Below, piece by piece: positions 20,621 to 30,176 of a DNA stretch of 64,000 bases. This DNA is from Microbacterium elymi. Lineage in GTDB: Bacteria > Actinomycetota > Actinomycetes > Actinomycetales > Microbacteriaceae. Numbering within the stretch: the stretch's first letter is position 1; each line of letters starts with the position of its first letter. Where the stretch lies: positions 124,001 through 188,000 of the forward strand of contig NZ_CP091139.2 in the NCBI RefSeq assembly GCF_021582895.2, read 5' to 3'. The position numbers and the translations under genes are program-made. The notes beneath the pieces are model-generated. The model searched no databases and had not been told where the DNA came from. It saw only the letters and a program-made list of their open reading frames with translations.

Positions 20621-21169
20621 TCAGACTTCGAGCAGCTCGGCTTCTTTGCGCTTGAGCGCGTCATCGATCGCGTCGACATGCGTGCGGGTCAGAGCGTCCA
20701 GCTCCTTCTCCGCCCGCGCGAGGTCGTCCTCGCCGACGCCCAGGTCGGACAGGTCGTCCTTGATCTTGCGGCGGATGCCGCGGACGTGCACGCGCGCGTC
20801 CTCGCCCTTCGTGCGGACGAGCTTGACGTATTCCTTGCGGCGGTCCTCGGTGAGCTCGGCAGCGTCACCCGGACGATGTTGCCGTCGTTCGTGGGGTTGA
20901 CGCCGAGGTTCGGCATGTCGCGGATCGCCTGCTCGATGGCCTTCAGCGCCGACTTGTCGTACGGCGTCACGATCAGCGACCGCGCCTCGGGGGCGTTGAT
21001 CGAGGCGAGCTGCGCGAGCGGCGTGGGGGTGCCGTAGTAGTCGACCAGCACCTTCTGGAAGAGCTGGGGGTTCGCCCGGCCCGTGCGCACGGTGGCGAAG
21101 TCGTCCTTCGCCGCCTCGACGGCGTTGTCCATCCGGGTGGCAGGCATCGGCCAGCACGTCCGCGATCAC
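20621..21169 (-). CDS. frr: Ribosome recycling factor (frameshifted)
   Basis: Splits post-termination ribosomes together with EF-G. The protein is about 182 residues, the standard length. Signature stretches: [71 protein letters not shown], and a C-terminal long helix. Two frameshifts: an extra base near 21143 (GATGCCTGCC for GATGCTGCC), and one G lost near 20868 (CCGGAGCTC read as CCGAGCTC). GTG start at 21169. Downstream of pyrH, as in most bacteria. Confidence 0.93.
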   Translation of the reverse strand: MIADVLADACHPDGQRRRGGEGRLRHRAHGPGEPPALPEGAGRLLRHPHAARAARLDQRPRGAVADRDAVRQVGAEGHRAGDPRHAEPRRQPHERRQHRPGDAAELTEDRRKEYVKLVRTKGEDARVHVRGIRRKIKDDLSDLGVGEDDLARAEKELDALTRTHVDAIDDALKRKEAELLEV

Positions 21170-21244
21170 GGTCTCTCCATTCGCTCAGGCGTTCCCGCCC
21201 ATTCTAGTTGCCTCGTATCGGCGGACTGTCGTGCCCGGCCGCGG

Positions 21245-21964
21245 TCAGGCGGTGACCAGCGTGCCGATCTGCTCGCCCAGCAGAGCGCGGGTGACGTTGC
21301 CCGCCGGCTCCATCCCGAACACCCGCATGTCCATCTTGTTGTCCATGCAGAGGCTGAACGCGGTCGAGTCGACCACCTTCAGCCCGCGCTGGAGCGCCTC
21401 CAGGTAGGTGATCCGATCGATCCTCGTGGCCGAGGCATCCTTCTTCGGATCGGCCGTGTAGACCCCGTCCACGCCGTTCTTGGCGACCAGGACCTCGTCG
21501 GCGCGGATCTCCAGTGCACGCTGGGCGGCGACCGTGTCGGTGGAGAAATAGGGCAGGCCGGCGCCCGCCCCGAAGATGACGACACGCCCCTTCTGCAGGT
21601 GCCGCTCGGCGCGCAGCGGAATGTACGGCTCGGCGACCTGGGTCATCTGGATGGCGGACTGCACGCGCGTGGCGGCACCGGCCTGTTCCAGGAAGTCCTG
21701 GAGCGCCAGCGCGTTCATCACGGTGCCGAGCATGCCCATGTAATCGGCGCGCCCGCGGTCCATGCCGCGCTGGCTGAGTTCGGCGCCGCGGAAGAAGTTG
21801 CCGCCGCCGACGACGATCGAGATCTCGACCCGATCGGTGGCCGCGGCGATCTCGCGCGCGATCTGGCTGACCACATCGGGGTTCACACCCAGCGATCCGG
21901 CGCCGAACGCCTCGCCGGACAGCTTCAGCAGGACGCGACGGCGCCCGGTGGCCTCATTGATCAC
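21245..21964 (-). CDS. pyrH: Uridylate kinase PyrH
   Basis: Phosphorylates UMP to UDP; allosteric, amino-acid-kinase fold, not related to eukaryotic UMP kinases. 239 residues, intact, GTG start. Visible: [11 protein letters not shown] at the N-terminus (phosphate binding), [33 protein letters not shown], and [18 protein letters not shown] in the nucleotide lid. Sits between tsf and frr in the standard rpsB-tsf-pyrH-frr order. Confidence 0.96.
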   Translation of the reverse strand: MINEATGRRRVLLKLSGEAFGAGSLGVNPDVVSQIAREIAAATDRVEISIVVGGGNFFRGAELSQRGMDRGRADYMGMLGTVMNALALQDFLEQAGAATRVQSAIQMTQVAEPYIPLRAERHLQKGRVVIFGAGAGLPYFSTDTVAAQRALEIRADEVLVAKNGVDGVYTADPKKDASATRIDRITYLEALQRGLKVVDSTAFSLCMDNKMDMRVFGMEPAGNVTRALLGEQIGTLVTA

Positions 21965-22011
21965 GTGTGTTCCTCTCGTCGCGATGACACCTTAGCGAAC
22001 GGGCATGACAA

Positions 22012-22040
22012 GGGCCCGCATCGATGTGCGATGCGGGCCC
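22012..22040 (-). terminator. GC-rich hairpin between tsf and pyrH
   Basis: A perfect 12-bp inverted repeat (GGGCCCGCATCG / CGATGCGGGCCC) with a 5-nt loop starts 11 bp after the tsf stop. There is only a weak T-rich stretch after it on the minus strand, so it may be an L-shaped actinobacterial terminator or an mRNA-processing/stability hairpin separating rpsB-tsf from pyrH-frr. Confidence 0.6.
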
Positions 22041-22050
22041 CTGCGACGTC

Positions 22051-22879
22051 CTACGCGCCGACCTTGAAGCGGGCGAAGTCCGTGACGGTGATGCCGGCGT
22101 CCTTGGTGACCTGGGCGACGGACTGCTTGTTGTCCTTCGCGTAGTCCTGCTCCAGCAGGGCGACCTGCTTGAAGAACGCGTTCACGCGACCCTCGACGAT
22201 CTTCGGCAGGGCGGCCTCGGGCTTGCCCTCGTTGCGGGAGATCTCGGTGACGATCTCGCGCTCCTTCTCGACGTCGGCCTCGGGCACGTCCGCCCGGCTC
22301 AGGTACGAGGGGTTGGCGAACGAGATGTGCTGGGCGATGCCTGCGCGCGGTGGCGGCGTCGTCGCCCGTGTAGGCCACGACCACGCCGATCTGCGGGGGC
22401 AGGTCCTTGCTGGTCTTGTGCAGGTACACCTCGAACTTGTCGCCGGTGAGCGTGCGCACGCGGCGCAGTTCGATCTTCTCGCCGATGATGGCGGCGGTGT
22501 CCGAGATCAGCTGCTCGACGGTCTGGTCGCCCGCGGGGGCGGCCAGCGCATCGACGGCGGAGTTCGCGGACGCGGCAGCGGCGGCATCCGCGACCTTGTC
22601 GGCCAGGGCGATGAAGCGCTCGTTCTTCGCGACGAAGTCGGTCTCGCAGGCCAGCTCGATGAGCGTGACCTGACCGGCGCCCTCGCGGGCGACGACCAGC
22701 CCTTCGCTGGTGGAACGGTCGGCGCGCTTGGCGTTGCCCTTCGCGCCCTTCAGGCGCAGGATCTCGACGGCCTTCTCGAGGTCGCCGTCGGCCTCCTCGA
22801 GGGCCTTCTTCGTGTCGACCATGCCCGTGCCGAGCTGCTCGCGCAGCGCCTTGATGTCGGCGATGGTGAAGTTTGCCAT
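22051..22879 (-). CDS. tsf: Elongation factor Ts (frameshifted)
   Basis: Nucleotide exchange factor for EF-Tu, about 276 residues. The UBA-like N-terminus ([27 protein letters not shown]) and the diagnostic [17 protein letters not shown] are intact, as is the C-terminal [19 protein letters not shown]. One extra base near 22341 (GATGCCTGCG for GATGCTGCG) splits ATAR from [16 protein letters not shown] start at 22879 with a GGAG site. Downstream of rpsB, and followed by a strong hairpin. Confidence 0.95.
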
Positions 22880-22973
22880 GGGTGGCGGCTCCTTGATCTG
22901 AGGTGAGTTCGTGGGGGATGCCGCGGCGGGGCGGTCGTGGGACGGCCCCGCCGCGGCAGAAGTCGGGCGAGGA

Positions 22974-23954
22974 CTACTTGGCTGCGGCCTCGTCGGTCGC
23001 GGCCTCGGCGGGCGCCTCGTCGACGGCGGCCTCAACGGGTGCCTCGTCGGCGGGCGCCTCAACGGGTGCCTCGTCGGCGGCCGGCTCGGCGGGTGCCTCG
23101 TCGGTCGCAGCCTCGGCGAGGTCGGCGACCTCCGCCTTCGCCTCGGCGAGGTCGGCGACCTTCTCGGTGTCTGCGGAGGACTGCTCCGGCGCGCCGGACT
23201 CCAGCAGCTCGCGCTCCCACTCGGCCAGCGGCTCGGCGGGCTCTTCCGCCGTATCGGCCGGCTGGTGGCGCTGGATCAGGCCTTCGGCGGCGGCGTCGGC
23301 GATGATGCGGGTCAGCAGGGCGACCGAGCGGATCGCGTCGTCGTTGCCCGGGATCGGGTACTGGATCTCGTCCGGGTCGGCGTTCGTGTCGAGGATGCCG
23401 ATCACCGGGATCCCGAGCTTGCGGGCCTCGTCGATCGCCAGGTGCTCGCGCTTGGAGTCGACGACCCACAGCGCCGACGGCGTCTTCTGCAGGTTGCGGA
23501 TGCCGCCGAGGGACTTGTGCAGCTTGTCGAGCTCGCGCTTCTTCAGCAGGAGCTCCTTCTTGGTGAAGCCGCTCTCCGAGGGGTTCTCGTAGTCGAGCTC
23601 CTCGAGCTCCTTCATGCGCTGCAGGCGCTTGCTCACGGTGCTGAAGTTGGTCAGCAGACCACCCAGCCAGCGCTGGTTCACGTACGGCTGGCCGACCCGC
23701 GTCGCCTGCTCGGCGAGCACTTCCTGGGCCTGCTTCTTCGTGCCGACGAACAGGATGGTGCCGCCGTGGGCGACCGTCTCCTTGACGAACTCGTAGGCGC
23801 GGTCGATGTAGGCCAGCGACTGCTGCAGGTCGATGATGTGGATGCCGCTGCGCTCGGTGAGGATGAAGCGCTTCACCTTCGGGTTCCACCGTCGGGTCTG
23901 GTGTCCGAAGTGGACGCCGGCATCCAGCAGCTGGCGAATCGTGACGACGGCCAT
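22974..23954 (-). CDS. rpsB: 30S ribosomal protein S2 with long acidic C-terminal tail
   Basis: The core (residues 1 to about 235) is canonical S2: [29 protein letters not shown] start, [52 protein letters not shown]. It binds near the head-body junction of the small subunit. The last 90 or so residues are Ala/Glu/Asp/Pro-rich, made of repeated [12 protein letters not shown] units, and are longer than in model bacteria; a low-complexity tail is common in high-GC actinobacteria. Intact, ATG start at 23954. Heads the rpsB-tsf pair. Confidence 0.96.
   Translation of the reverse strand: MAVVTIRQLLDAGVHFGHQTRRWNPKVKRFILTERSGIHIIDLQQSLAYIDRAYEFVKETVAHGGTILFVGTKKQAQEVLAEQATRVGQPYVNQRWLGGLLTNFSTVSKRLQRMKELEELDYENPSESGFTKKELLLKKRELDKLHKSLGGIRNLQKTPSALWVVDSKREHLAIDEARKLGIPVIGILDTNADPDEIQYPIPGNDDAIRSVALLTRIIADAAAEGLIQRHQPADTAEEPAEPLAEWERELLESGAPEQSSADTEKVADLAEAKAEVADLAEAATDEAPAEPAADEAPVEAPADEAPVEAAVDEAPAEAATDEAAAK
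23012..23165. repeat. Direct repeats encoding the S2 tail
   Basis: Imperfect repeats of the unit gcctcaacgggtgcctcgtc (two near-identical copies around 23029 and 23059) and a second pair based on ctcggcgaggtcggcgacc (around 23113 and 23143). They encode the Ala/Asp/Glu-rich repeats at the S2 C-terminus, so they reflect slippage-prone low-complexity coding DNA. Confidence 0.7.
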
Positions 23955-24255
23955 GGCCGTTCTCCTGTTCTCGGCGCCGCGGCGCCGCTTTCGGTTGCTC
24001 TCTCCGGCGGATGCCGGAGAATCCTGGTGCCCGACACACTTCCCGCCCTGGTTTCAGGGACCGATGGGATGGGATGCCACATGCGGAAGCCGCACGCTGA
24101 GGACACGCGAAGTCACCTCGACACGCGAGATGCCCTCTCAGTGTATCAGGCAGCGACTCCTCCCCCGGTGCCCGCAGGGGCGGCCCGCACGCCGTTCCTC
24201 CACAGATGCGGCGTCCGCTCCCCGCGGGCGACGAGGGGCGGCCAGCATTGCTTTC
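23955..24255 (-). promoter_or_regulatory. rpsB upstream region with leader hairpins
   Basis: The 301-bp gap between rpsB and the divergent LytM-like gene has no convincing ORF. Reading toward rpsB it holds a TACACT element near 24140 that could be a -10 box, then a CCCTG/CAGGG hairpin with a GTTT loop (24046-24059) and a TCTCCGGC/GCCGGAGA hairpin with a 4-nt loop (24001-24020), then a GGCGCC palindrome pair (around 23973-23986). This could be a long structured leader for S2 autoregulation; no match to a named leader family is claimed. Confidence 0.4.
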
Positions 24256-24825
24256 GTGTCCCGCATCCCCGGATCCCTCCGCACGGCGATCGCCGCCGCC
24301 CTGGCGGTGAGCTGCGTGCTCGGCGTCCCCTCGACGGCCGCGGGGAGGGGTCTGGAAGCTGTTCGAACATTCGACGCGCAGGCCGGCGCTTCCAGCGACG
24401 GGGCGCCGGATCCGAGGGATGACTGGGTCTGGCCGCTGGCGGCGTTCCGGATCGCGAAGGCGTATGCGGCCCCGGCGCACGAGTACGGGCCGGGGCACCG
24501 CGGGATCGATCTCGCTCCGGCCGGCGGCGAGGAGGTGCGCGCCCCGGCAGGCGGCGTGGTCGCCTTCTCGGGGCGGATCGTGGACCGCGGCATCCTCACC
24601 ATCGATCACGGGGACGGACTGGTCACGACTCTCGAGCCGATCGACTCGGACCTCGCGGCGGGCCAGGCCGTCGCCCGCGGCCAGGTCGTGGGCACCGTCG
24701 CCCGGGGCGGGCACGCAGCGGCGGGGACGATCCATTTCGGCGTCCGCTGGGATGGCGCCTACATCAACCCGATGCTCCTGTTCGGCACTGTCCCCCGCGC
24801 CGTGCTGCTGCCCTGCTGTTCCTGA
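24256..24825 (+). CDS. Secreted M23/LytM-like protein, probably catalytically inactive
   Basis: 189 residues, intact, GTG start with a signal peptide (LRTAIAAALAVSCVLGVPSTAA). The LytM fold is recognisable: GPGHRGIDLAPAGGEEV, APAGGVVAFSG, LTIDHGDGLVTTLEP and GTIHFGVRWDG. The metal ligands His and Asp in HRGID and the final His of the HxH motif are kept, but the first His of HxH is Thr (TIH) and the YxHL motif reads TLEP. Both general-base histidines therefore appear to be missing. It may bind peptidoglycan or activate another hydrolase. Divergent from rpsB and converging with xerC. Confidence 0.75.
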   Translation: MSRIPGSLRTAIAAALAVSCVLGVPSTAAGRGLEAVRTFDAQAGASSDGAPDPRDDWVWPLAAFRIAKAYAAPAHEYGPGHRGIDLAPAGGEEVRAPAGGVVAFSGRIVDRGILTIDHGDGLVTTLEPIDSDLAAGQAVARGQVVGTVARGGHAAAGTIHFGVRWDGAYINPMLLFGTVPRAVLLPCCS

Positions 24826-24852
24826 CGGCCGGTGACGCGGAGGACGCCTGTC

Positions 24853-25761
24853 TCAGCGCTGGGCGCGCGGATGCGCGAGGCGGTACGTGGCCAGCAGCCG
24901 CTCGCTCGAGACGTGGGTGTAGATCTGCGTGGTGCCCAGGCTCGCGTGGCCGAGCAGCTCCTGCACCGTGCGCAGGTCCGCGCCGCCGTCCAGCAGATGG
25001 GTCGCCGCCGAGTGCCGCAGCGCATGCGGACCCACGGTCTGGGCGCCGACGACCGGGCCGAGGGCGTGCGCGACCAGCTCGTAGACCGTGCGCGGGCCGA
25101 TGCGACCTCCGCGCGCCCCCAGGAAGGTCGAGGCGGTGGGGGCGGTGCCACGGGCACGCAGCGTCGGTCGTCCGCGCACCAGGTATGCGTCCAGCGCCCG
25201 GGCCGCAGGCACCCCATACGGGACGACGCGCTCCTTCGCGCCCTTGCCCATCACGCGCACGGTGCGCCGCTCGTGATCGAAGTCGTCCAGGTCCAGCGCG
25301 CACAGTTCGGACACGCGGACGGTTGCGCCGTAGAGCAGCTCGATGATCGCGTGATCGCGCAATGCGATCGGGTCGCCGTCGGCGGCTGCGGCGGCCATCG
25401 CGTCCAGCAGCGCGGCCATCCCGTCGGCCGTCGCGACGTGTGGCAGCGTGCGACCGCGCTTGGGTGCGACCAGACGCACGCTCGGATCGGCCGGGGCCAT
25501 CCCGGTCTCGGCGGCCCAGGCGAAGAATCCGCGGGCCGCGGCAGTGCGGCGGGCGATCGTCGATCGCGCGTCGCCGCGCCGGGTCGCCGTCCACAGCCAT
25601 TCCCGCAGGTTCTCCAGTCCGACCTGCTCGAGTGGCAGGTCGCCGATCGCCGTGCGCAGATCGGCCAGGTCGGATCGGTACGCGCGCACGGTCGCCGGGG
25701 AGAGGCGCCGCACCTCGGACAGGTGCCGTGCGTATGCGTCCGCTGCCGGGTCGATCCTCAC
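24853..25761 (-). CDS. xerC: Tyrosine recombinase XerC
   Basis: Resolves chromosome dimers at dif together with XerD. 302 residues, intact. The N-terminal SAM-like domain covers about 1-95. Catalytic residues of the C-terminal domain: Arg in LLYGATVRVSEL, Lys in VMGKGAKERVVP, HALRHSAATHLLDGG, LGHASLGTTQIYTHV with the nucleophile Tyr. The GTG start at 25761 was chosen because it overlaps the dprA stop (GTGA) and gives the usual N-terminus. XerC rather than XerD by its position downstream of comM-dprA. Confidence 0.9.
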   Translation of the reverse strand: MRIDPAADAYARHLSEVRRLSPATVRAYRSDLADLRTAIGDLPLEQVGLENLREWLWTATRRGDARSTIARRTAAARGFFAWAAETGMAPADPSVRLVAPKRGRTLPHVATADGMAALLDAMAAAAADGDPIALRDHAIIELLYGATVRVSELCALDLDDFDHERRTVRVMGKGAKERVVPYGVPAARALDAYLVRGRPTLRARGTAPTASTFLGARGGRIGPRTVYELVAHALGPVVGAQTVGPHALRHSAATHLLDGGADLRTVQELLGHASLGTTQIYTHVSSERLLATYRLAHPRAQR

Positions 25762-27029
25762 CCTCCAGCATGCCGCCCGCCGGGACGGCGACCTCGCGGC
25801 GCGCCGCACCCGCCGGTGCGCGGCGTCGCCAGCGGGGTCCTTGCACCTCCACCGCGCCGTCCAGCGCCATCAGGCCGAGCTGCATCGACACCTCGTCGGG
25901 CGCCATTCCGCAGCGTCGGGCGATGTCGGCGACATCCCGCCACACGCGGGTGCTGAGCGCGTCGCTGACCCGCGTGCGGGCACCGGTGTATCCGGCGGCC
26001 TCGCGCGCATCCGAGCCGGAAGCAGGCCCGGACAGGCCGAGCATCTCGGCGATGTCGTCGGCGGTGGTGATGCAGCGGGCGTCGAACTCGCGCAGCAGCC
26101 GGTGACATCCTGCCGACGAGCCGCTGGTGACCGGACCGGGGACCGCGCCGAGCGGGCGGCCGAGCTCTGCGGCGTGCGCGGCGGTGTTCAGGGATCCGCT
26201 GCGCCACCCGGCCTCGACGACGACCGTGGCTGTGCCCAGGGCGGCGATGAGCCGGTTGCGCTGCAGGAACCGCCAGCGAGTGGGTGCCGACCCGCAGGGC
26301 ACCTCGCTGGCCACTGCGCCCTGGTCGGCGATGCGGCGCAAGCAGGTCGGCATGCCCCGCCGGATACGGCCGGTCCACTCCCCCGGCCAGCAGCGCGACC
26401 GTGGGCCCGCCGGCGGCCAGGGCCCCGCGGTGCGCGGCGCCGTCGATGCCGTATGCCGCGCCGGACACGACCGGGACGCCCCGGCCGGCCAGATCCGCGG
26501 CGAACTCGGCGGCCAGATGCTCACCGTAGCCGGTGGCGGCGCGGGCGCCGACGAGGGCGATCGCAGGACCGTGAGCGGCCTCGAGCGTGCCGAGCGCGCC
26601 GACGTCGCCGCGCACCCATAGGCAGAGCGGGGCGTGCGTGCCGAGGTCGTCGAGCGCGCGAGGCCACGCCGAGTCGTCTGGAGTGAGCAGGTGGATGCCA
26701 CGGGCACGGGCCGTCTCCAGTGAGAACGCGATCTGCTCGGCGTCCAGCCGCAGCTGCCAGCGCTTGATCCCCGCCCGCAGCTCGCCGCCCGCGATCCCGG
26801 ATGCATCGGCGGCCAGGCCTGCCCGCGCGCCCGCGAGCACCTCCTGCAGCGCGTCGACCGCGCCCAGTGCCCCCACCAGGATCCCGGCGACTGCGTCGCC
26901 GGGTTCGACCAGGCAGCTCCACACGGCGGTCGCGTATGCCCGCTCCCACCGATCCGGGTCGTTCGTCTCGACCGTCAGCAGCGGTGACACCGTGTGCACC
27001 GCGGTGGGGTCCCAGCTGAATCTCTTCAC
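25758..27029 (-). CDS. dprA: DNA-processing protein DprA (frameshifted)
   Basis: Loads RecA on single-stranded DNA during transformation; also kept in bacteria not known to be competent. The Rossmann core shows [54 protein letters not shown] and [22 protein letters not shown]. The C-terminal winged-helix region follows. One extra T near 26341 (CTGCTTGCGC for CTGCTGCGC) breaks the core. The C-terminal end is unclear: the repaired frame runs past the xerC start, so a second break near the end is likely, and the TGA overlapping xerC is taken as the end. GTG start overlaps the comM stop (GTGA). Confidence 0.85.
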   Translation of the reverse strand: MKRFSWDPTAVHTVSPLLTVETNDPDRWERAYATAVWSCLVEPGDAVAGILVGALGAVDALQEVLAGARAGLAADASGIAGGELRAGIKRWQLRLDAEQIAFSLETARARGIHLLTPDDSAWPRALDDLGTHAPLCLWVRGDVGALGTLEAAHGPAIALVGARAATGYGEHLAAEFAADLAGRGVPVVSGAAYGIDGAAHRGALAAGGPTVALLAGGVDRPYPAGHADLLAPHRRPGRSGQRGALRVGTHSLAVPAAQPAHRRPGHSHGRRRGRVAQRIPEHRRARRRARPPARRGPRSGHQRLVGRMSPAAARVRRPLHHHRRRHRRDARPVRACFRLGCARGRRIHRCPHAGQRRAQHPRVAGCRRHRPTLRNGARRGVDAARPDGAGRRGGGARTPLATPRTGGCGAPRGRRPGGRHAGG

Positions 27030-28555
27030 GTTCGGATTCCCTTCTTCAGAAACAGCGCCCGGCCGATGTCCTCCAGCTCGAGGCGGTCGCGACCGGCCAG
27101 ATCCGCGACCGACCACGCCACCCGCAGCACGCGGTCGAAGCTGCGCAGGCTGAGCGAGCCGCGGTGCAGCGCGGCGTCGAGCGGCCTCCGCACCACCGGG
27201 GGCGGGGCCAGCGGCCCCTGTCGCAGCCACGTTCCATCGACCTGGGAGTTCAGGCGCCAGGGCGTCCCGCGCAGACGCCGCATCGCACGCTCACGCGCCT
27301 CGGCCACGCGCCCGCGTGCCACCGCAGTGGTCGTCTGCGCCTTCCCTCCGGTGGCCTGCGCGACCGAGACTCGTTCCATCGACGCCTCGATGTCGATGCG
27401 GTCCAGCAGGGGCCCGGACAGTCGGCCGAGATACCGACGGATCGCTGCCGGCGGACAGTCGCAGATCGCGCCGCGCACCCCGTAGTTGCCGCACGGGCAC
27501 GGGTTCGTCGCGAGGATCAGCTGGAACCGCGCCGGAAAGGACGCGGTGAAGCCGGCCCGGTGGATCACGATCGACCCGGTCTCCAACGGCTGCCGCAGCG
27601 CGTCGAGGGTGCGGGCGCTGTGTTCGCCCGCCTCGTCCAGGAAGAGCACGCCTTCACTCGCTCGGGCGATCGCGCCCGGACGCACCAGCCGCGACCCGCC
27701 GCCGACCAGCGCGGCGACGCTGGCGCTGTGATGGGGTGCCTCGAACGGCGGGGTCCGGTCCAGGTGCGTCACCGGAGCACCCGCCAGCGATCTGAGCGAG
27801 GCGGCGATCAGCGCGGCCTCGTCGTCCAGCTCCGGCAGGATTCCGGGCAGACGTCGCGCCAACATCGTCTTGCCGGCTCCCGGGGGCCCGGTCATGAGCA
27901 TGTGGTGGCCGCCGGCAGCCGTGACGATCAGGGCCTCGACCGCGGCATCCTGCCCGATGACATCCGCCAGATCGAGCACCGGCGCGGCGGGCGAGGGCGC
28001 GTCCGGGGCGGCGACCGGCTCGAGCGCGGGAGCGGGCTCCAACTCGGCGCCGTGCAGCACCGCGACATCCGTCAGGCTCACCGCCCCGGTGACCTCGACG
28101 CCGGACACGAGGGCGGCCTCGTCGCGATTCGCCCACGGGACCACGACCCGCCGGATGCCGGCGCGTGCGGCGGCCAGGACCGCCGGGAGGACGCCGAGAA
28201 CGGGACGCAGCCGCCCGTCCAGCCCGAGCTCGCCGATGTGGGCGGTGGTCTGCACCGACCGCAGGTCCATCAGGCCCCCGGTGGCCAGGGCGGCGATCGC
28301 GATCGCCACGTCGAATCCCGAGCCCTGCTTGGGCAGGCTCGCCGGCGACAGGTTCACGGTGAGCCGGCGCTTGGGCAGGGCGAGGCCGCTGTTCTCGCTG
28401 GCGTTGCGCACGCGCTGCACGGACTCGCCGAGCGCCTTGTCGGGAAGCCCGATGATGCGGAAGTCCGGCAGCTGATGGGTCAGGTCCGCCTCGACCTCGA
28501 CGAGGGTGCCCTCCAGCCCGGACAGCGCCACGGCCCACGTGCGCGTCACACCCAT
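27026..28555 (-). CDS. comM: YifB/ComM family Mg-chelatase-like AAA ATPase
   Basis: 509 residues, intact. ComM is a hexameric branch-migration helicase promoting integration of transforming DNA. Order: an N-terminal Lon-protease-like domain ([47 protein letters not shown]), Walker [14 protein letters not shown], Walker [19 protein letters not shown] zinc-like loop, and a C-terminal lid domain. ATG start at 28555, overlapping the yraN end. Second gene of the yraN-comM-dprA-xerC run. Confidence 0.93.
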   Translation of the reverse strand: MGVTRTWAVALSGLEGTLVEVEADLTHQLPDFRIIGLPDKALGESVQRVRNASENSGLALPKRRLTVNLSPASLPKQGSGFDVAIAIAALATGGLMDLRSVQTTAHIGELGLDGRLRPVLGVLPAVLAAARAGIRRVVVPWANRDEAALVSGVEVTGAVSLTDVAVLHGAELEPAPALEPVAAPDAPSPAAPVLDLADVIGQDAAVEALIVTAAGGHHMLMTGPPGAGKTMLARRLPGILPELDDEAALIAASLRSLAGAPVTHLDRTPPFEAPHHSASVAALVGGGSRLVRPGAIARASEGVLFLDEAGEHSARTLDALRQPLETGSIVIHRAGFTASFPARFQLILATNPCPCGNYGVRGAICDCPPAAIRRYLGRLSGPLLDRIDIEASMERVSVAQATGGKAQTTTAVARGRVAEARERAMRRLRGTPWRLNSQVDGTWLRQGPLAPPPVVRRPLDAALHRGSLSLRSFDRVLRVAWSVADLAGRDRLELEDIGRALFLKKGIRT

Positions 28556-28915
28556 GGCACGTCCTCGAGGTGCTCCAGCCGTGCCGTGGCGGGATCCGCG
28601 CCGGTGATGCCGATCACGTCCAGGCGCACCTCGCGCCCGCGTGCGCGGTCCGGATGCTGAGCGCACCAGGCGTGGGCGAGCCGCCACAGGCGGGCCCGCT
28701 TGGGGGCGTCCACGGCCTCGAGCGGATCGCCGAAGCCGTCGCTTGCGCCGGGTCTTGACCTCGACGAAGACCAGGGTGTCGCCGCGGCTGGCCACGACAT
28801 CCACTTCGCCGCCGGGTGCGCGCCAGTTGCGTTCGAGGACCTCGAAGCCGCGCGCCGTCAGATGGGCGGCCGCGCGGCCTTCGCCCGCCCTCCCCCGCTC
28901 GTCCTTGGCTGCCAT
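28546..28915 (-). CDS. yraN: UPF0102 family nuclease-like protein YraN (frameshifted)
   Basis: About 122 residues; restriction-endonuclease-like fold. Signature segments: [25 protein letters not shown], then [23 protein letters not shown] with the E-V-D...E-V-K catalytic-type residues, and a C-terminal RLDVIGI. One extra A near 28743 (CGCAAGCGAC for CGCAGCGAC) breaks the frame right after the EVKTRR motif. ATG start at 28915. First gene of the run leading to comM; its end overlaps the comM start by 10 bp. Confidence 0.88.
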
Positions 28916-29035
28916 GTAGGCATGTTCCCGCGATCGGCATCGCCCGCGCGGGCGGTTCTGCCGATCTGTGGATCGATCACGTCGGAGCCGGCATTCGCGC
29001 CCGTTGGGGAGGAGGCGAGACCCGTGCTGTTCAGA

Positions 29036-29703
29036 TCAGAAGCTCGCCAGACCCTTGCCGATCATCGAGACGCCGATGACCAGCAGGATCGCCATGATCA
29101 CGGCGTTCTCCTTCACCAGCCATCCGCGCAGCGCGTCCAAGGGACCGCGCAGCGTGTCGGCGGCGAGCAGGTAGGCGATCACCGGAACCCCGACGGTGCA
29201 GGCCGCGATGATCGTGAACACGACGATCACCACGACGATCGCTCCGCCGTTCAGAGACGCCGAGCCGATCGACATGCCGGCGCCCACCGCCATGATCAGG
29301 TTCTTCGGGTTCAGCGCCGACAGCAGGAAGCCCAGCCCCAGCGCGACCGGGAAGGTCACGGTGTCGATCGCCTGCATCCACTTCGGCAGCGCCGGCAGCG
29401 CGTCGCCCTTCGGCCGCCCGCGCCATTGCCGGAGAGCGAGCAGGAGCGCAGCGCGCCCAGCACGAGCCGGACCACGCCCAGGATCGGCTTCGAGACGCTC
29501 GGGTCGTCGGCCGGCAGGATCGACGAGAGAAGGGTGAAGACCACGACCGCGACGACGATTCCCGCCACCCAGCCGAGGAGGAATCCGACGCTGGTGACCC
29601 GCGCCTTCGGCGAGAGGAGCATGAGGATCGCGGCGATGATGGGGATCGGACTGATCGCGATGCCCAGCGCCAGCGGGAGGATCTCGCCGATGACAGCGCC
29701 CAT
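29036..29703 (-). CDS. GAP-family (SfLAP-like) membrane protein (frameshifted)
   Basis: About 222 residues with roughly six membrane helices, resembling LysE-type exporters and the GAP/sulfolipid-addressing family of actinobacteria. The start IGEILPLALGIAISPIPIIAAILMLL and the later LSALNPKNLIMAVGAGMSIG are the characteristic parts. One break near 29443: one G appears lost after GALGA (GCTGCGC where GCTGGCGC fits). ATG start at 29703. It lies between the DUF2469 gene and yraN, positions that are otherwise adjacent in related gene orders, so it may be an insertion. Substrate unknown. Confidence 0.7.
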
Positions 29704-29810
29704 CGACTTCCCTTCCCGGTCCGCACCGGACAGCGCCCGGCGGCAGTGGGCAGTCTCTCAGGCTTCGCGCACGCCGCCCACAAGCCATCACCCGGCGAGG
29801 GTGAGAGGGA

Positions 29811-30131
29811 TCAGGAGTCCAGGGACAGCTCCTCGGGCAGGTGCAGGTCGCGGCGCTGCAGCTCCTCGACGTTCACGTCCTTGAACGTGAGGACGCGCAC
29901 CGACTTGACGAAGCGGTCGGCGCGGTAGATGTCCCAGACCCAGACATCGGTCATCGAGATCTCGAAGTAGAAGTCGTGCTCGGTGTCGCGCCGGACCACG
30001 TTCACCTCGTTGGCGAGGTAGAACCGGCGCTCGGTCTCGATGACGTACTGGAACTGCGAGACGACGTCGCGGTACTCGCGGTACAGGGCGAGCTCGAGTT
30101 CGCGATCGTAGTCGTCGAAGTCGTCATCCAT
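29811..30131 (-). CDS. DUF2469 family protein
   Basis: 106 residues, intact, ATG start. Strongly conserved acidic N-terminus (DDFDDYDRELELALYREYRDVV), then FQYVIETERRFYLANEV and VWVWDIYRADRFVKSVRVLTFKDVNVEEL. The family is restricted to actinobacteria, always near rnhB and lepB as here. Function unknown. Confidence 0.9.
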   Translation of the reverse strand: MDDDFDDYDRELELALYREYRDVVSQFQYVIETERRFYLANEVNVVRRDTEHDFYFEISMTDVWVWDIYRADRFVKSVRVLTFKDVNVEELQRRDLHLPEELSLDS

Positions 30132-30176
30132 GGTGCTTCCATCCTAGGTCGGTCGGCTCCCGCCGCCGCATTCCGA

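Noticed and set aside
23012..23165. Possible CRISPR-like repeat array in the minus-strand repeats
   Set aside because: The repeats are within the rpsB frame, irregularly spaced, have no unique spacers, and no cas genes are nearby.
24853..25761. Tyrosine recombinase as a phage or island integrase
   Set aside because: It is in the conserved comM-dprA-xerC order with XerC length and motifs, and no attachment repeats or phage genes are near.
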